Below, in pieces: positions 1 to 11,141 of a DNA stretch of 64,000 nucleotides (position 1 is its first letter; the number at the start of each line of letters is the position of its first letter). The translations under genes were made by a program, and so were the position numbers. The DNA lies in NCBI RefSeq assembly GCF_016545825.1, contig NC_052620.1:7316001-7380000 (forward strand), read 5' to 3'. Source of the stretch: Eucalyptus grandis (taxonomy: Eukaryota > Streptophyta > Magnoliopsida > Myrtales > Myrtaceae). The notes under the pieces were generated by a model. It saw only the letters and a list, made by a program, of their open reading frames with translations, did not search any database and was not told the origin of the DNA.

Positions 1-772
1 TTCCCTAATTTTTATTTTATTTTTCATATGATTATGATGAATACACTGAAAAAAAAATAATCTGGCTATTACTGTCAAGCTTCCTTGTTTGCTCCTGAAA
101 TATGTACATGAAGTTCAGCGTCTATTGCTCTTTCTTGCATTACCAGATTTGAAAAAAATGAACAAGGGAACTTGTAGATTAGAGGGGAACGCAAAGATGT
201 AAAATCTGGAAGTGTGTGAAAATCCATTCGTAAGAACATATGTTTAGAGTGCGTGGAAAGGGGCAGAAAGCCACTAACTTAAGCCACGTGGCAAAAATTA
301 ATTGACATTACGGATTACTTATTCTTGAATGGATTGCTTACTCTTGAATAAGACTAGATGTCGTGATAAGGCAAATTTGATAGAGGTCGACAAAATTAGA
401 ACCATGACTCAATGTAGTTAAGTAATTATATAACAGCAAATCCGTTTGCACGTTTTGATCGAACCTATGAACAAATAACCTACTTATAAACCGAAAAAGG
501 ACAAGATCAAGATATGTCTATATAATTGCTTATACAATTTCTCATAGGACAAGACAAAAGTTGGCTAGCTACTTTATAACACTTAACAATGATGCCCAAC
601 CAATGAACTTGTAATTAGGGAAAATTTGAGAGACCTTAAAAAATAATGCACATGTTAGGAGTTTTCCTAATTAGGACATTTGAGGAGATATTTTTCCTTA
701 TTGGAAAAATGTGAAAATGTTGATGGGTCCTATTGGACCGACCAGTTGTTACTTCTTCTGTCAATTCTAATT
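1..772 (+). repeat. Upstream region of ERD7-like gene, duplicated at 44735-45611
   Basis: This AT-rich stretch has no gene. It aligns along nearly its whole length, with small indels, to 44735-45611, which lies in front of the broken ERD7-like copy. Similarity starts at the first bases of the window and stops near 772 (45611 in the copy), just before the CT-rich leader. It probably holds the gene's distal promoter. The alignment was made by eye. Confidence 0.8.
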
Positions 773-928
773 GGGTAAGTCAAATTGGATGGATACGTTT
801 GACGAAATGTGATGCGACTCAAGAAATTACTCTCGAGACTTCACAATCTCCTCCTCTTCTCTGCACCGAAATCAAACTAAACCCCAGTCCATCTACTAGT
901 TTTTTGAACTTCTATTCTCTCCCTAGTC

Positions 929-935
929 TATAAAT
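929..935 (+). promoter_or_regulatory. Candidate TATA box of the ERD7-like gene
   Basis: TATAAAT lies 40 bp before the chosen ATG at 975 and follows a CT-rich stretch. The spacing would leave only a very short 5' leader, so this is a candidate only. Confidence 0.3.
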
Positions 936-974
936 CTTCGTGATCCAACGTTGATCCTATCGAATTTTTCAAGA

Positions 975-2396
975 ATGACAGGGACAAGGAGGGAGCACCC
1001 TCATGGGACTGTCACTGACATTTTCAACTTCGATTGTGCTTCCCTGGTTGTGATGGAGATCGCCCAGGGCAATAAACAGTCATTCACAGTTCTGCGAGCC
1101 GGGGCCTTTGTGGTCAACCTCTATGTGCAGGCCATGACTCACGTCATGATGACGACGTGCGCCGTGCGTGACGCGCAGTGGCCACTTTCGAGAGACTCCA
1201 TGGCAATTCGAGTTGGAGAGAGGAGCTTTGCATTTGTGATGCTAGGGCTGATGTATGGCCTCCAGCTTCCTCCGCTTTGCGATGAAGACACGGTGGATAC
1301 TCTTGAGAGGGTTTTCATGAAGTTCAGTGACTACACCGCCCTCGACAATGGAGAAAATGGTAGAAATTCTTCCATGCCTAGCTTTCGTCTTTCGCATTTT
1401 CAGACTCGATTTTAATTTTCTTGAGCACAAATACTATATGCAAATTTTTCGTTGAAATGGATTTTCTCAATAATGGTCAAATTTATGGTTTAAGAAATTC
1501 GGATGTCGTTAAATAGATATTCCGCTAGACATGAGATTGGTCGATATTGGTAGCGTTAGGGAATTTGAGCACGGGTTGTGTGTATCCATTCCTTGACGGG
1601 TTCATGGTTTTTTTTTTTTTTTTTTTTTTTTAAGTTGGTGAAAGTTACAGTCGCTAAAGGAGAAGGAAGAACTTGGAGCATTGAAATCGTTGGAAACTTC
1701 GAGACCAATCATAATAGAAATTGATTTTTATTTTCTTAATTGTCTTTCCGTTTTCGATGTTCGACTTTTTTGACATACCTCAAAGTGGTCATTACATAAT
1801 CATAATGTTGAAATATCCCAATCGTTTGATTACGATGTTATATATTCTTTATTTATGCAGTTTTGGATTGGAATGTCGTACAATAAATAGGATAGAGTTG
1901 GATACAAGAACCCTAATGACTAATATTTACAGGTTATCCATGTCTTGACAACGAACCAACTTTCTGGGCAACAGTACGACCGGTTGTTCAGAACTTCGCA
2001 CGGGGGAAGCTCGGAAATAACTGGCGACTGATGGAAGGGAATGCGGCGACGAGCTTGTCAAAGGTTTTCAGAACATCGGCAACGACCAAGATAGTGAGCA
2101 ACGCTATTCTCACCGGCTTCCTAAAGCCAGTGCATGTAGAGACCTTCATCGTGAAGATGAAGGACCAGGGAAGGAGGGACGTAGATGCTGAGGATGCGCT
2201 TTCTTCCATTTCAGCCGCAACCGATATCGTTAATTCCTTAGGGAAGGTTTGGGGAATCACAATCGGCGATCTACAAGTTCCTGAGGATGCTCGCAGAGAG
2301 GAAGGTCCAGAGACGATGTCGCAGATTAAACTTTGGAAGTTGAATCAGCTTGGCGTGGCACTTTTCTTGCGTCATAACTCAAAATTGCTTGGCTAG
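975..2396 (+). CDS. ERD7/senescence-domain-like protein, two exons
   Basis: Exons are 975-1359 and 1933-2396. The donor ATG|GTAGAAA at 1360 and acceptor TTTACAG at 1932 join in phase 1 and give an open frame of 282 aa. The start is the first ATG in the frame; the frame is also open back to 951 but without an earlier ATG. Exon 1 has the signature of the N-terminal half of plant senescence/dehydration-associated (ERD7) proteins: a residue run like LVVMEIAQGN, then AQWPLSRDSMAIRVG (the family has QWPLxKDExxVKLD), then an acidic helix ending in FSDY. Exon 2 matches the senescence domain more loosely, with a Lys/Ser-rich helix TTKIVSNAILTGF and a later helix AATDIVNSLGKVW. Family members are usually 350-450 aa, so this one is short and divergent. 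Related proteins are stress-induced and associate with membranes or lipid droplets. The family call is inferred from remembered motifs; a distant unrelated protein is possible. Confidence 0.6.
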
Positions 2397-4330
2397 GCTG
2401 ATCTGAGATTTAGTGATGAATAAGGAAGGAAATGACGACGGAACATCAAAGCATTGCGGTCGTACTAGTATGTTCATACATGCAATGATGTCTTATCGGA
2501 TTTTTTTTTTTCATGCCAGTTAATAAATTTTATGCAATGAGATTTCGATTTGAAGATTTTTTTTATTTTTCAGCAAATAATTCCGACTATCCTCTAATTG
2601 CTTTTTTCCATATACCAGGATTTAGTCGTAGTAATTGATCACATGTAAGAATCTTAGCTTATGACAGCAGAGATGAATACTATATGGTAGCAGTGGGAAA
2701 TTCTTTACCACTAACTAAATCACGGTATTCATGAAGAATAGGTCGTTCTAGCTCGATACTATCAAGAATTCCTAACTATTGCATGGGTTTCGCGACACTC
2801 CCAGTCTCAATTGAATCATTGGACAAGAATCGCCTGTTTTTGTCCGTCACCATGGAGAGAGCTTTCTTCACCCTAACCTTTGTGGTAGTTTTCTCTAAGC
2901 CCTATCTCCCCATCTTCAACCCTTTCTCCACCATCTACCTCTACTGATGTATCCCAAGGCTATTTCTCTCCTAGACCACCTCCTTTCAACATCTTTTCTC
3001 GCCCCTATTTTGTTATCCTAGGACGATAATGACGGGGAAAAGGTTGCTGCTCTTTATAAAGGAAGGAGCAACCTCTGGCCTCAAGTTGATGATACTATAT
3101 CCGATCAATCTATCAGAAACTGTGAACTTACCCAACAGCTCTTGTTGGGCAACCTTTAGCCAGCCCCGCTCTCGACTTTCATGCCTTCCAGTCTCCTATG
3201 AAAAGGTGTGGAAGTTGGAAAACTTAATAATCTCCCGACTTGATAGAGTTCTTTCTTGCATTCCAGTTCTCTAATGAGGAAGAGAAGAAACGAATCTAGG
3301 ATGCAGCACCATCGGCCTTTGCAAATCATCTTCTTATCCTGAAAAGGTGGGAACAAGGCACGCCATCCAAAGGTATTCGTTTGATTGCTGCTGCTTTTGG
3401 ATTCAGTTCCTTGTTTTATCTATGGACTGGTTCTCTTAAGTTTGCCTTTGGTCATCTGGATATAAGCCAGATTATAATATGTTTTATCCTATCTTGTGCT
3501 TTGGTAGCTGTGAAGGACAAGATAAAGATGGATATAGCCCGAATAAAAACATCCTAGGGGAGGTGAGATAGACCCGGATATGATTTCTCGTATCTAACTA
3601 TTTTTCAAAAAACCCCATGCTCTCCTTTTTTGTCTCCTTCGTTCACGCGCTGGTCACATTTAAGTTTCACGAAAACAGTTCACGAAAGCAGCGGGAGTCT
3701 TCTTCTCCGTAGCTCTAGTCCGACGAACTCAAGCTCCATCTCCAGCGAGTTCAAGCTTCAATCTGCAAAATCTTCATCTTTCCAGCTTGTTTCTTTGATT
3801 TCTAGCAGTGGTCTTTGAATTCCAGAAGCTCAAGAAGTTATGCATCTTCATCTTCCGACCAAAAATATCCGACTTTAAATTAATAATTCACTCTACAGTG
3901 AATAGGATATGAAAAAATCCCAGTATTTTGTATCATATTCTAATCATTTGTATCCAAACAATTAAACACAGCCTAAAGAGTTAGTGGGAAAACTAGCATC
4001 TCAGTTTAGGACGGTGTTAATGGTGAATACTAGTTATGATATGGGAAAGTTTGCTTGAAGGTCGATCTAGATTGAATGCCGCTTAAACCCAAAACATTGG
4101 TCACGGAGGAAGAAGCAATTGTTTAGATAGACGTTAACTACGATAGTCTACCACATTTGTATTATTTATGTGGCGGTAACAGTCATTACCCGAAATGTTG
4201 TAATTATGGAAGTTGCCCAACCCCTTACTTCCATAAGAATTTGTTACATCATGGATAAAGAAACAGTAAAGCAAATGGCCTCAGACTTACTATAAGAATT
4301 TGTTTCCACCTTCTAAGAGGTTGGATCAGT
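2397..4330. other. Non-coding interval after the ERD7-like gene
   Basis: No convincing reading frame is visible. It includes poly-T runs near 2500 and 2560 and ordinary AT-rich DNA. The only structured part is the possible MITE at about 3370-3978. Confidence 0.6.
3370..3978. mobile_element. Possible PIF/Harbinger-like MITE
   Basis: The right edge ends in AAACACAGCCTAA, the reverse complement of the TTAGGCTGTGTTT start common in plant Harbinger-type MITEs. Near 3371 an imperfect inverted counterpart (AGGTATTCGTTTGATTG) is visible. The same AAACACAGCCTAA end occurs at about 14680 and 25965. No clear TSD was found, so the ends are approximate. Confidence 0.3.
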
Positions 4331-4339
4331 CGTTTTTTA

Positions 4340-6840
4340 AATAGTCCAACGAACGCTTCTCGATCAGATGACATGAATGGCCTTTTCTATCAGGAGCATT
4401 GGGAAATTTTGAAAGATGACATCTCAACCGAGCTGCAAAATATGTTTTTGTGTGGCCTTTTATATCCAAATATGAGCCCTACACGCTTGACTCTAATTCC
4501 CAAGGTCCCTGTCCCGAAAGACTTCTCTAAGTTTGGAACTGTAAGTCTATGTAATTTTAGCTACAAAGTAGTAGTTAAAACTCTAGCTAATAGGTTCCAA
4601 CCGTTACACCCCAGCTCATTTCCCCAATGCAAAGTGCTTTTGTTGAAAACCGAATGATCAAGAACAACATTTTAATTGTCTAGGTAGTGCAACATTGGAT
4701 TACATGTCCATAGTGGCGTAAGAAAAAGGTAAGGGTTTTAAAACTGAATATGCAAAAAGCCTATGATGGAGTATAATAGGATTTCCATAAAACATATTTT
4801 TACAAATTGGGCTTCCAAGAAATATCCGTGGGCCAGATTATTTAATGCATGACAATAGGATCTTCTACGGTCAAATTCAATGGAATTGTTGGAAGACCTC
4901 ATGTGAACTTCGACAAGGTGATCTAGTGTCCCCATATCTATGTATATACTTGCAAATACCCTTTCTATTTTATTATCATTGGTGTAGATAGTTGCTTTGC
5001 TCAAGGGTGTAAGGCTCGCCAATTCATGTCCAGTACTCGCATACCTAGTATTTGTAGATGACTTAATTTTCTTTCTGGATGGGTGTGCGAAGGAGAGTCA
5101 GAATCTTGCTGCCGTGCTTAACCAATACTGTCATGCTTCCGATCAGACTATCAACTGAAACAAATCTGGCATCTGTTTGCTTAGAGAATCTACAAGCAAC
5201 AATGGCAGATCATCTATGCATACAGATTCTCCGAAATATAGAAAAAATAGTTATAACTTTAAATTGGGACATGTTAAAAAGGGAAATGTTTGCTTAGATT
5301 CTAGACTAAGCTAATAGCAAAGTTAAAAGCTGGAAGGGGAATATGCTGTCTAGAACTAGAAAGGAAGTACTCATAAACGCCACGGTGCAATCCATCCCCA
5401 CTATGCAAATTCTGTTTTTGAAGTACGTAAATCTATCTGCAGATCGATTTGAGGAAAAAATTTGCGTCATTTTGGTGAAAATCTACAGAAGGACGTAAAG
5501 GGATTCACTGGAAAAGACGAGATGTCTCAACCAGGACAAAAGATAATGGCGACTTCACCTTCCAAGAGCTGCACGACTTGAATGCTTCCATATTAGGGAA
5601 GCAAAGTTGGAGAATGCACTCCCAGCCGGAGTCTGTGGCACAGGATTTTAGAGCCATCTATTTTGGGGTTAGCAAGTTTACTCATGGGAAGAGATCTACT
5701 AGAACCACAATTGAGATAGACGATAGCTGACGGCTCTAGAATTCACATATGGGAAGATCAATGGTTAAATTCTAGAACTTATCAAGGCTCCATAAACAGG
5801 GGCAATCCCACGACAGTTAACCAGCTGATCCTAAGCCAACCAAAGACATGGAATGAACTTTTGATGAGAGAAATTTCTTCAAAAGAAATTGCAGAAGAAA
5901 TTCTCGCAATTCTTCCTGGGCATGCAAACTCAAAATACAGGCTGATATAGACACCAACGGAGAATGGACAATGCACTGTGAAGAGCGGACATGAGGGACA
6001 AGGCAAAGGACCCTAGTTGAAATCGAGGAACCTGCTTTCTCATCACACCCTGCGCCTACGACTCAATGGAGATCTTTGTGGTTTCTCGATGTGCAGCTGA
6101 AAATAAAGCATTTTTTTTGTGGAACCTATTTCAAGTCGCATTACCCACGATGGAAAACCTTCATAAGAGAAAGATCTTGCCTTCCCCATTGTGCTCTATA
6201 TGCAAGTGCAAACCAGAAACTCCAGAACATATCTTTCTTCTTTGCATTTGGGAAAATCGGATACGGGCACAATAGCTTGCGCGAATCATAGCCAGATTGT
6301 CATGAATAAAATATTGGTTCAAAAATATAGTTAATCGGTCAAATTTTTTATCATCGCCGTCTAATAGAAGAAGTTTCCTCAATCTTTTGCCAAATCTAGA
6401 ATGAAGGTAATAATCAAACTTTTGTCAAGTGAAGCCCGCCACTTATGGGGTGATCCAAGCTGTGACTTCAAACTTGAAAGCTTTTAACAAGGTGCAAGAA
6501 CAATTGAGTTCGAGAAGACATTATGACTCCGTATCTCGATCAGACGGATGGAAAGCGCCAAAACTTCGGGAAATAAAAATTAATTAAGATGAGGCCTTTT
6601 CATCACAAAAGAAGCCAGGAGCTTAGGCTTTCACTATTAGTGACCATGAAGGAAACATAATAGGAGGAAAATCACAAAGATTTCCATCTGATTCAGCTAC
6701 GCAATTTGAAACACCATAAGTCATTCGGCTATACAAGCCAAAACCCTAGCGGTGCCATAAGCTCTTGGTCATATCATTGGTGACACCAATAATAATCCAC
6801 TTGCTAGGCAGGTAAGGACAAACACATGAATGGCACTTGA
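4340..6840 (+). mobile_element. Decayed L1-type LINE (ORF2 remnant)
   Basis: Pieces of a non-LTR retrotransposon ORF2 occur in order, but in different frames with many stops. The RT start is at 4373-4657 (motifs like LTLIPKVPVP and a SLCNFSYKVVVKTLANR block). The RT catalytic motif FVDD is near 5050. The post-RT region is near 5460-5990 (SFW-type and gMG-type pieces). A zf-RVT zinc-binding domain lies at 6066-6275 with ALPTMENLHKR, CSICKCKPETPEHIFLLC. RNase H fragments lie at about 6620-6815 (SDHEGNIIGGKSQRF). The element cannot code. The left breakpoint of the tandem duplication lies inside its RNase H region. Confidence 0.8.
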
Positions 6841-8364
6841 ATATGGGCAGTTGCGCGTGTAGCATGTGGATATCACTGCAAATACGTCATCTCATTTATA
6901 ACTGCAAGGACTAGCATATGATTATTAATGATGATGTTCATCAATGCCACATACTCAATTGTCGGCGATTAAAAGTTGGTAGCCAATGAAGTTGTTGCGA
7001 TGAATATTTATTGAAGGGGCATTTTTCTTTTTTTTTGATCGGTATTGAAGGGGCATTGGCAAGCTGTTTTGGAGTTTAAAATTAATGAAGCAGTTGAGAA
7101 CAAAGGTGCACTTTTTTGAGGTAGCGGTTACAATCTAAAAATAAGATCACGGGACACCCATTGCTACTGTTTATGAAGAATGACTAGAGGCAAGAGGAGT
7201 TATTGAGATGTGAAGGTAACCGACAGAAGTGGCTGAAGGAAATATAGACAAGTTCCGTCAAAAGGTGGGTTACCCTAAATTATTATAAATACTGCTAGTT
7301 GTCCATCAGAAGTGCCCCCAAACAAATCAAGCAGATTTACTCTTTATCTTTATTTACTTGCACTTTATCTTTTTTAGTTGTAGCTTTCAAATCTGCATCA
7401 TCAATTAAATTGTAGCGTATATCTTTATCTTGGGTACTGCATCGACAATTAAATTCTGAAATTGTATCTTTATATTCTCTAGCTGTGACATGGATTAAAT
7501 TCTATCTGGATTAAATTCTATCTAACTTGTTTACACCTTGTCACGTTATTGAGTTCGTAATTCTTAGGCCTTGTCATCAATTAGATTCTAACTTGATTTG
7601 AGATTGTGCAATGCTTTTAGGATTGAAGAAGTTAGATTCCTATTTGCCTATGATATTTTTTGTCCAAAATTGTTGCAAATGCCTAGTTTCCTCGAATAAA
7701 AACTGAAGAACAATTTTCAGTGAAAACTATTTGGTGGTAGGAAAATTCTAGCGAAACAATCATCCAATAAAGAGAGCAAATGTCGAAAGTGGATACTAAA
7801 ATTGTCTTCGAAGTGCTAAATGGGTCAGGGAGTGCTTCTTGGATTATTTAGCAAGCAGTACAAGATTGTAGAAGCTTCACTAACGAATGGCCAACTTTTC
7901 ATTAGCGACACAGAAAAAAATTAGAAGCAACTGTATAAGAGATCGGTATAATAAACTAGAAAGGAGATGGATGTTTCGTGCAACAAAAATTCATTTCTTA
8001 GGGATGAAAAAATTAAGGGAAGCTCACTCCATTACTGTGAGCTCTTATCTGATTTGACATGTGATACTTGAAAATGGATGAATCAAATCACAAATGATTG
8101 ACGTAACGAACCACAAATTATTGATGATTTTGCTTTGACAATGCGACAATTCAATAATCCATACTCGATGTCATTATCGAATGTACCAATAAAGTAAGAT
8201 TATCTCAAAATGTTATACCCGTGGGTGTCACCAAGCTACCAATAAGTCAGCGGTCAGCGCTGGGAAGTTACATCCACCATCAAATTCACACGTAGGACTA
8301 ATATTTAGTTGGATTAAGACAAAAATAATTAAGTTAAAATGATGTTAATTTTGAAAATTCATAC
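6816..8364. other. Block present in unit A and absent from unit B
   Basis: Unit B reads straight from GCTAGGCA (about 21789) into the sequence that follows 8364 in unit A. The block contains the end of the LINE remnant, non-coding AT-rich DNA and the micro-insertion at 7024. It has no intact gene. The junctions share only about 2 bp, so a deletion in B is more likely than an insertion in A. Splice-like GTAAGG at the left edge has no matching acceptor that would recreate B. Confidence 0.65.
7009..7057 (-). mobile_element. Micro LINE-tail insertion with 15-bp TSD
   Basis: TATTGAAGGGGCATT occurs at 7009-7023 and again at 7043-7057. Between them lie 19 bp (7024-7042) that read as a LINE 3' end on the minus strand: CCGATC followed by an A-rich tail. 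The structure (long TSD, A-tail, a few 3'-terminal bases) is that of target-primed reverse transcription aborted almost at once. Confidence 0.7.
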
Positions 8365-8924
8365 CTTTAGCATAGTCGGGGTCACGAAAATAGCTTATTT
8401 AGGTAATTTGCTTATTCAACTTTTTCAAGTTGGAGTGCATGATTGTGCATCTCCTACTGACATTAGGAGTGTGGACCATAATTTTTTATGAAACCGTGGA
8501 CAATAGTTTAAATGCATTAATAGGTTTCTTGAGTAAAAAGATTATAGAAGTAAGCAAAATAACTTCATCATTTGTTGACAGAGATGGTTGTATAATAGGA
8601 AAAAGATAAGATTATGGCTCAGGATTAATAAGATATTTAAGCGAGGAGAATCAAAAGATTAGAGCTGTATAAATAGACAAATAATTGGTCATTCTCTTTA
8701 TTAGTGGACGCACCAGGATATTTTGGATTCAATATGATAAATGGTAGGTTAGGTAGGAATTATGTAATTCACTTAGATGAAAATGCACATCTTTTGTCAT
8801 AACTTATAAGGAAAATTGATGGATCAAATCATAGATTTCTAATGATTTTGCGCAATTGAAATTGCGGACACTGCAAATTGATGATCAATATTCAATGTCA
8901 TTATTGAATATGCTAGTAAACTGC
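8365..8924. other. Non-coding part of unit A
   Basis: No gene is recognised. It is nearly identical to about 21789-22357 in unit B, including the last ten bases AGTAAACTGC, which form the left target-site copy of the next element. Confidence 0.6.
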
Positions 8925-9139
8925 GGGATAAGTACACTAATGGTGTCATAAGTTGTGTACGGCGCTCACTTTAGTGCCAAAAGTTTCCGTCGGATCACTT
9001 AAGTGCCAAAAAATTTGAAAAACGCTCACTTTGGTGCCAACGCCGATCTGATCGGCCGGAAATCTGACGTGGCGTTTTTTTATTAATTTTTTAGGCTGAC
9101 GTGGCTTGCCGGAGAGCACAATCAGCATCTAAACCACAA

Positions 9140-9153
9140 AAACGACGTCGTTT
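9140..9153. promoter_or_regulatory. Palindrome AAACGACGTCGTTT, copy 1
   Basis: A perfect 14-bp palindrome with a GACGTC (bZIP C-box-type) core, just inside the left TIR. Exact copies lie at 9634-9647 and 9662-9675, and degenerate forms appear in related elements near 10090, 22573 and 52519. Function is unknown; transposase or bZIP binding is speculation. Confidence 0.5.
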
Positions 9154-9187
9154 GGCTTCTTTCCCCCAAATCGAAACCCTAAATCCC

Positions 9188-9250
9188 CAAATTGAAAGAG
9201 AGAGAGAGAGAGACAGAGAGAGAGAGACAGAGAGAGACAGAGACAGAGGA
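9188..9250. repeat. GA-rich microsatellite
   Basis: An interrupted (GA)n/(GACA) run inside the 936-bp Mutator-like element. It generates long spurious open frames on both strands. Confidence 0.85.
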
Positions 9251-9633
9251 GGCACGTCATCTTCCTCCTTGAAGAGCGACACCAGCAGTGAACAGCACCA
9301 GCAGCAACACCAGCAGCGCACCAGTAGCAGCACCAACAACAGCACCAGCGGCGGCGGCGGCGGCGCACCGGTTGCGGCACCTTCAACCCCTCTTCTTCCT
9401 CCTCCTCCTCCGCCTCGCCTCCTATTCTTTCTGTCACTTTTTGTTTGAGCAACAATCTCATTCCCTCCTTGTTCACCTGGTCAAGCATCTACAATGGTGG
9501 CCAAGCGACGGTGGCCGAGCGTTGGCGGGTGAACAACGGTGGCCGAGCGGCGAGGAGAAACCCTAACCCTAATTTCAACCCATGTACGAGCTAAACGGCG
9601 TCATTTTTGCGAGGGTGTCCATGTATAAGAGCA

Positions 9634-9675
9634 AAACGACGTCGTTTCTTGAAGATGATGAAAACGACGTCGTTT
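9634..9675. promoter_or_regulatory. Palindrome AAACGACGTCGTTT, copies 2 and 3
   Basis: Two exact copies at 9634-9647 and 9662-9675, 14 bp apart, just inside the right TIR. Together with copy 1 they bracket the element interior. Confidence 0.5.
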
Positions 9676-10185
9676 AAAAGCCGAGCAACTTTTTTTTTTA
9701 AAATAAAAATGCCACGTAATCATTTTGGTTGGAATTTCTAGCCGGTGGCACCAAAGTGATCGTTTTTTCTCCGATTTGGCACTTAAGTGATCCAGCGGAA
9801 ACTTTTGGCACCAAAGTGAGCGCCGTACACAACTTATGGCACCATTAGTGTACTTATCCCAGTAAACTGCAGGATAAGAACACCAGAAATGCCAAAAAGT
9901 CATCTCCAGTGCTCATTTTAGTGCCAAAAGTTTTTTAGAGCTCATGTAAATGCCAAAGTGTTTTAGAACAATCTTTTCAGTGCTAACTTTGATCTTTATG
10001 GCCAGAAATCTTATGTAGCTTTTTATTTATTTATTAATTTCTTAAGCCGACGAGGCTCGCTGGAGGGTCTAGTCAACATCTAGAGCAAGAAACGATGTCA
10101 TCCAATAGCTTCCCTCAAAATAAAAACCTTAAATCGTCAAATTATTATAAATAAATAAATAAAAAAAGAGCCCCATTTTCAAAAC

Positions 10186-11141
10186 CTAACCGGCTATTGA
10201 ATGAATCCTCCCACCTCAATACACCATGTTCTAGTAGCCCACGAAGAAGCTGCTCCACCGACTCATCCTGACCTCCACAGTCATGAGGGCCCAACCCACT
10301 CCTTGATAATAGAGAAGGTCAACTCTCAACTTCAACTTTGGTCTAAGCACTACAAAACGAGGAGTAAAGACACTCTCTCGTATATGGACAATGATGGAGT
10401 TGCAATTTGTGACAAGATCAAGGATAGAAAGGTTAGTTAATACTGTCAGTGGGAATCAAAGCGAACGAATAGATTCCGAAAGCAGTTTCATCACTTTGTA
10501 ACTTCTGGCCGTGAAGTAGAGTAAAACAGAGCGCGCCTCGCACTCTTCCGGAATCAGTTGGTGGTGGTGGCAAACGAAGGTCAGATCAACCAGGAAGATT
10601 CTTTGTTGCGAAAGTCAAGCGATCAAACAATAATATAGACAAAAGAAGAAAATAAATCGAACATTAGATTTACATAGTTTGGTCGTAAAGACCTATATCC
10701 ACAGAGAGAGCAACAACGAATTTCACTATAAATCAAGCGATATAAGGAAATTACATACTCGAGTCACTCAAACACTCTCTCGGTGTTTCTCAAGCCCTAA
10801 TTACACCCAACAACGTACGCAGTGTTTAACCCCGAAATTCCTCAAGAAATAATCTCTCAATCTCACGAAAGAATTACATGCAAATCTTACCACAAAATTT
10901 AATTGGCTTGAACACTAAATCTTCTTGGATGTAATTCATGAACAAAAATGACAAAAAAAAAAAAAATCGCTCCCAAGCACTCGACGATGAGATGGTGCTT
11001 CAAGACCAATTCTCCATGATCAACCTCTTACCACCCACAGGCACAAGTCTATATATATATATATATATAAGTGAGACCATTATTCTTTTGTCAACTTCTC
11101 ATAGGATTTTGTTTCCTATCTTAAACAATTTTATCCAAAAC
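10186..11141. other. 956-bp block of the Mutator-like element missing in unit B
   Basis: AAAAC occurs at 10181-10185 and 11137-11141; unit B has a single AAAAC here. The part around 10630-10900 resembles copia LTR sequence of the type seen at 40422 (an A-rich lead, then a TTTACATAGTTTGG-like line and a paired hairpin-like passage), so an old LTR fragment may be included. A small frame at 10201-10440 has no recognisable domain. Microhomology-mediated deletion in B is the simplest reading. Confidence 0.55.
11049..11069. repeat. TA microsatellite
   Basis: A run of about ten TA dinucleotides in non-coding DNA. Confidence 0.85.

Larger units (their letters stand above)
8925..9860. mobile_element. 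936-bp non-autonomous Mutator-like element
   Basis: The ends are perfect inverted repeats beginning GGGATAAGTACACTAATGG, and the inverted similarity extends about 160 bp inward with few mismatches. It is flanked by an exact 10-bp direct repeat AGTAAACTGC (8915-8924 and 9861-9870). Long TIRs with a 9-11-bp TSD fit the Mutator (MULE) superfamily. Unit B at 22348 has a single AGTAAACTGC and no element, so the empty site is preserved. The interior has no transposase. It holds a GA-rich microsatellite, a CAG/CAC-rich stretch (9270-9370) and three AAACGACGTCGTTT palindromes. Open frames across the interior are low-complexity. Confidence 0.9.

Noticed and set aside
733..933. 66-aa frame upstream of the ERD7-like gene
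   Set aside because: Not conserved in the duplicate, which diverges in the middle of it, and overlaps the presumed promoter.
1605..1635. Poly-T run in the ERD7-like intron as a retro-insertion tail
   Set aside because: No flanking direct repeat and no recognisable LINE or SINE 3' end next to it.
6811..8364. A retained intron in unit A (GTAAGG at the left edge) lost in unit B through retroposition
   Set aside because: No acceptor position reproduces the unit B junction, and B keeps other non-coding DNA; a deletion is simpler.
9101..9566. Several frames of 84-119 aa on both strands
   Set aside because: All run through GA and CAG/CAC low-complexity DNA inside the 936-bp element.
10201..10440. 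79-aa frame
   Set aside because: No recognisable domain, missing from unit B, and inside a dead transposon.
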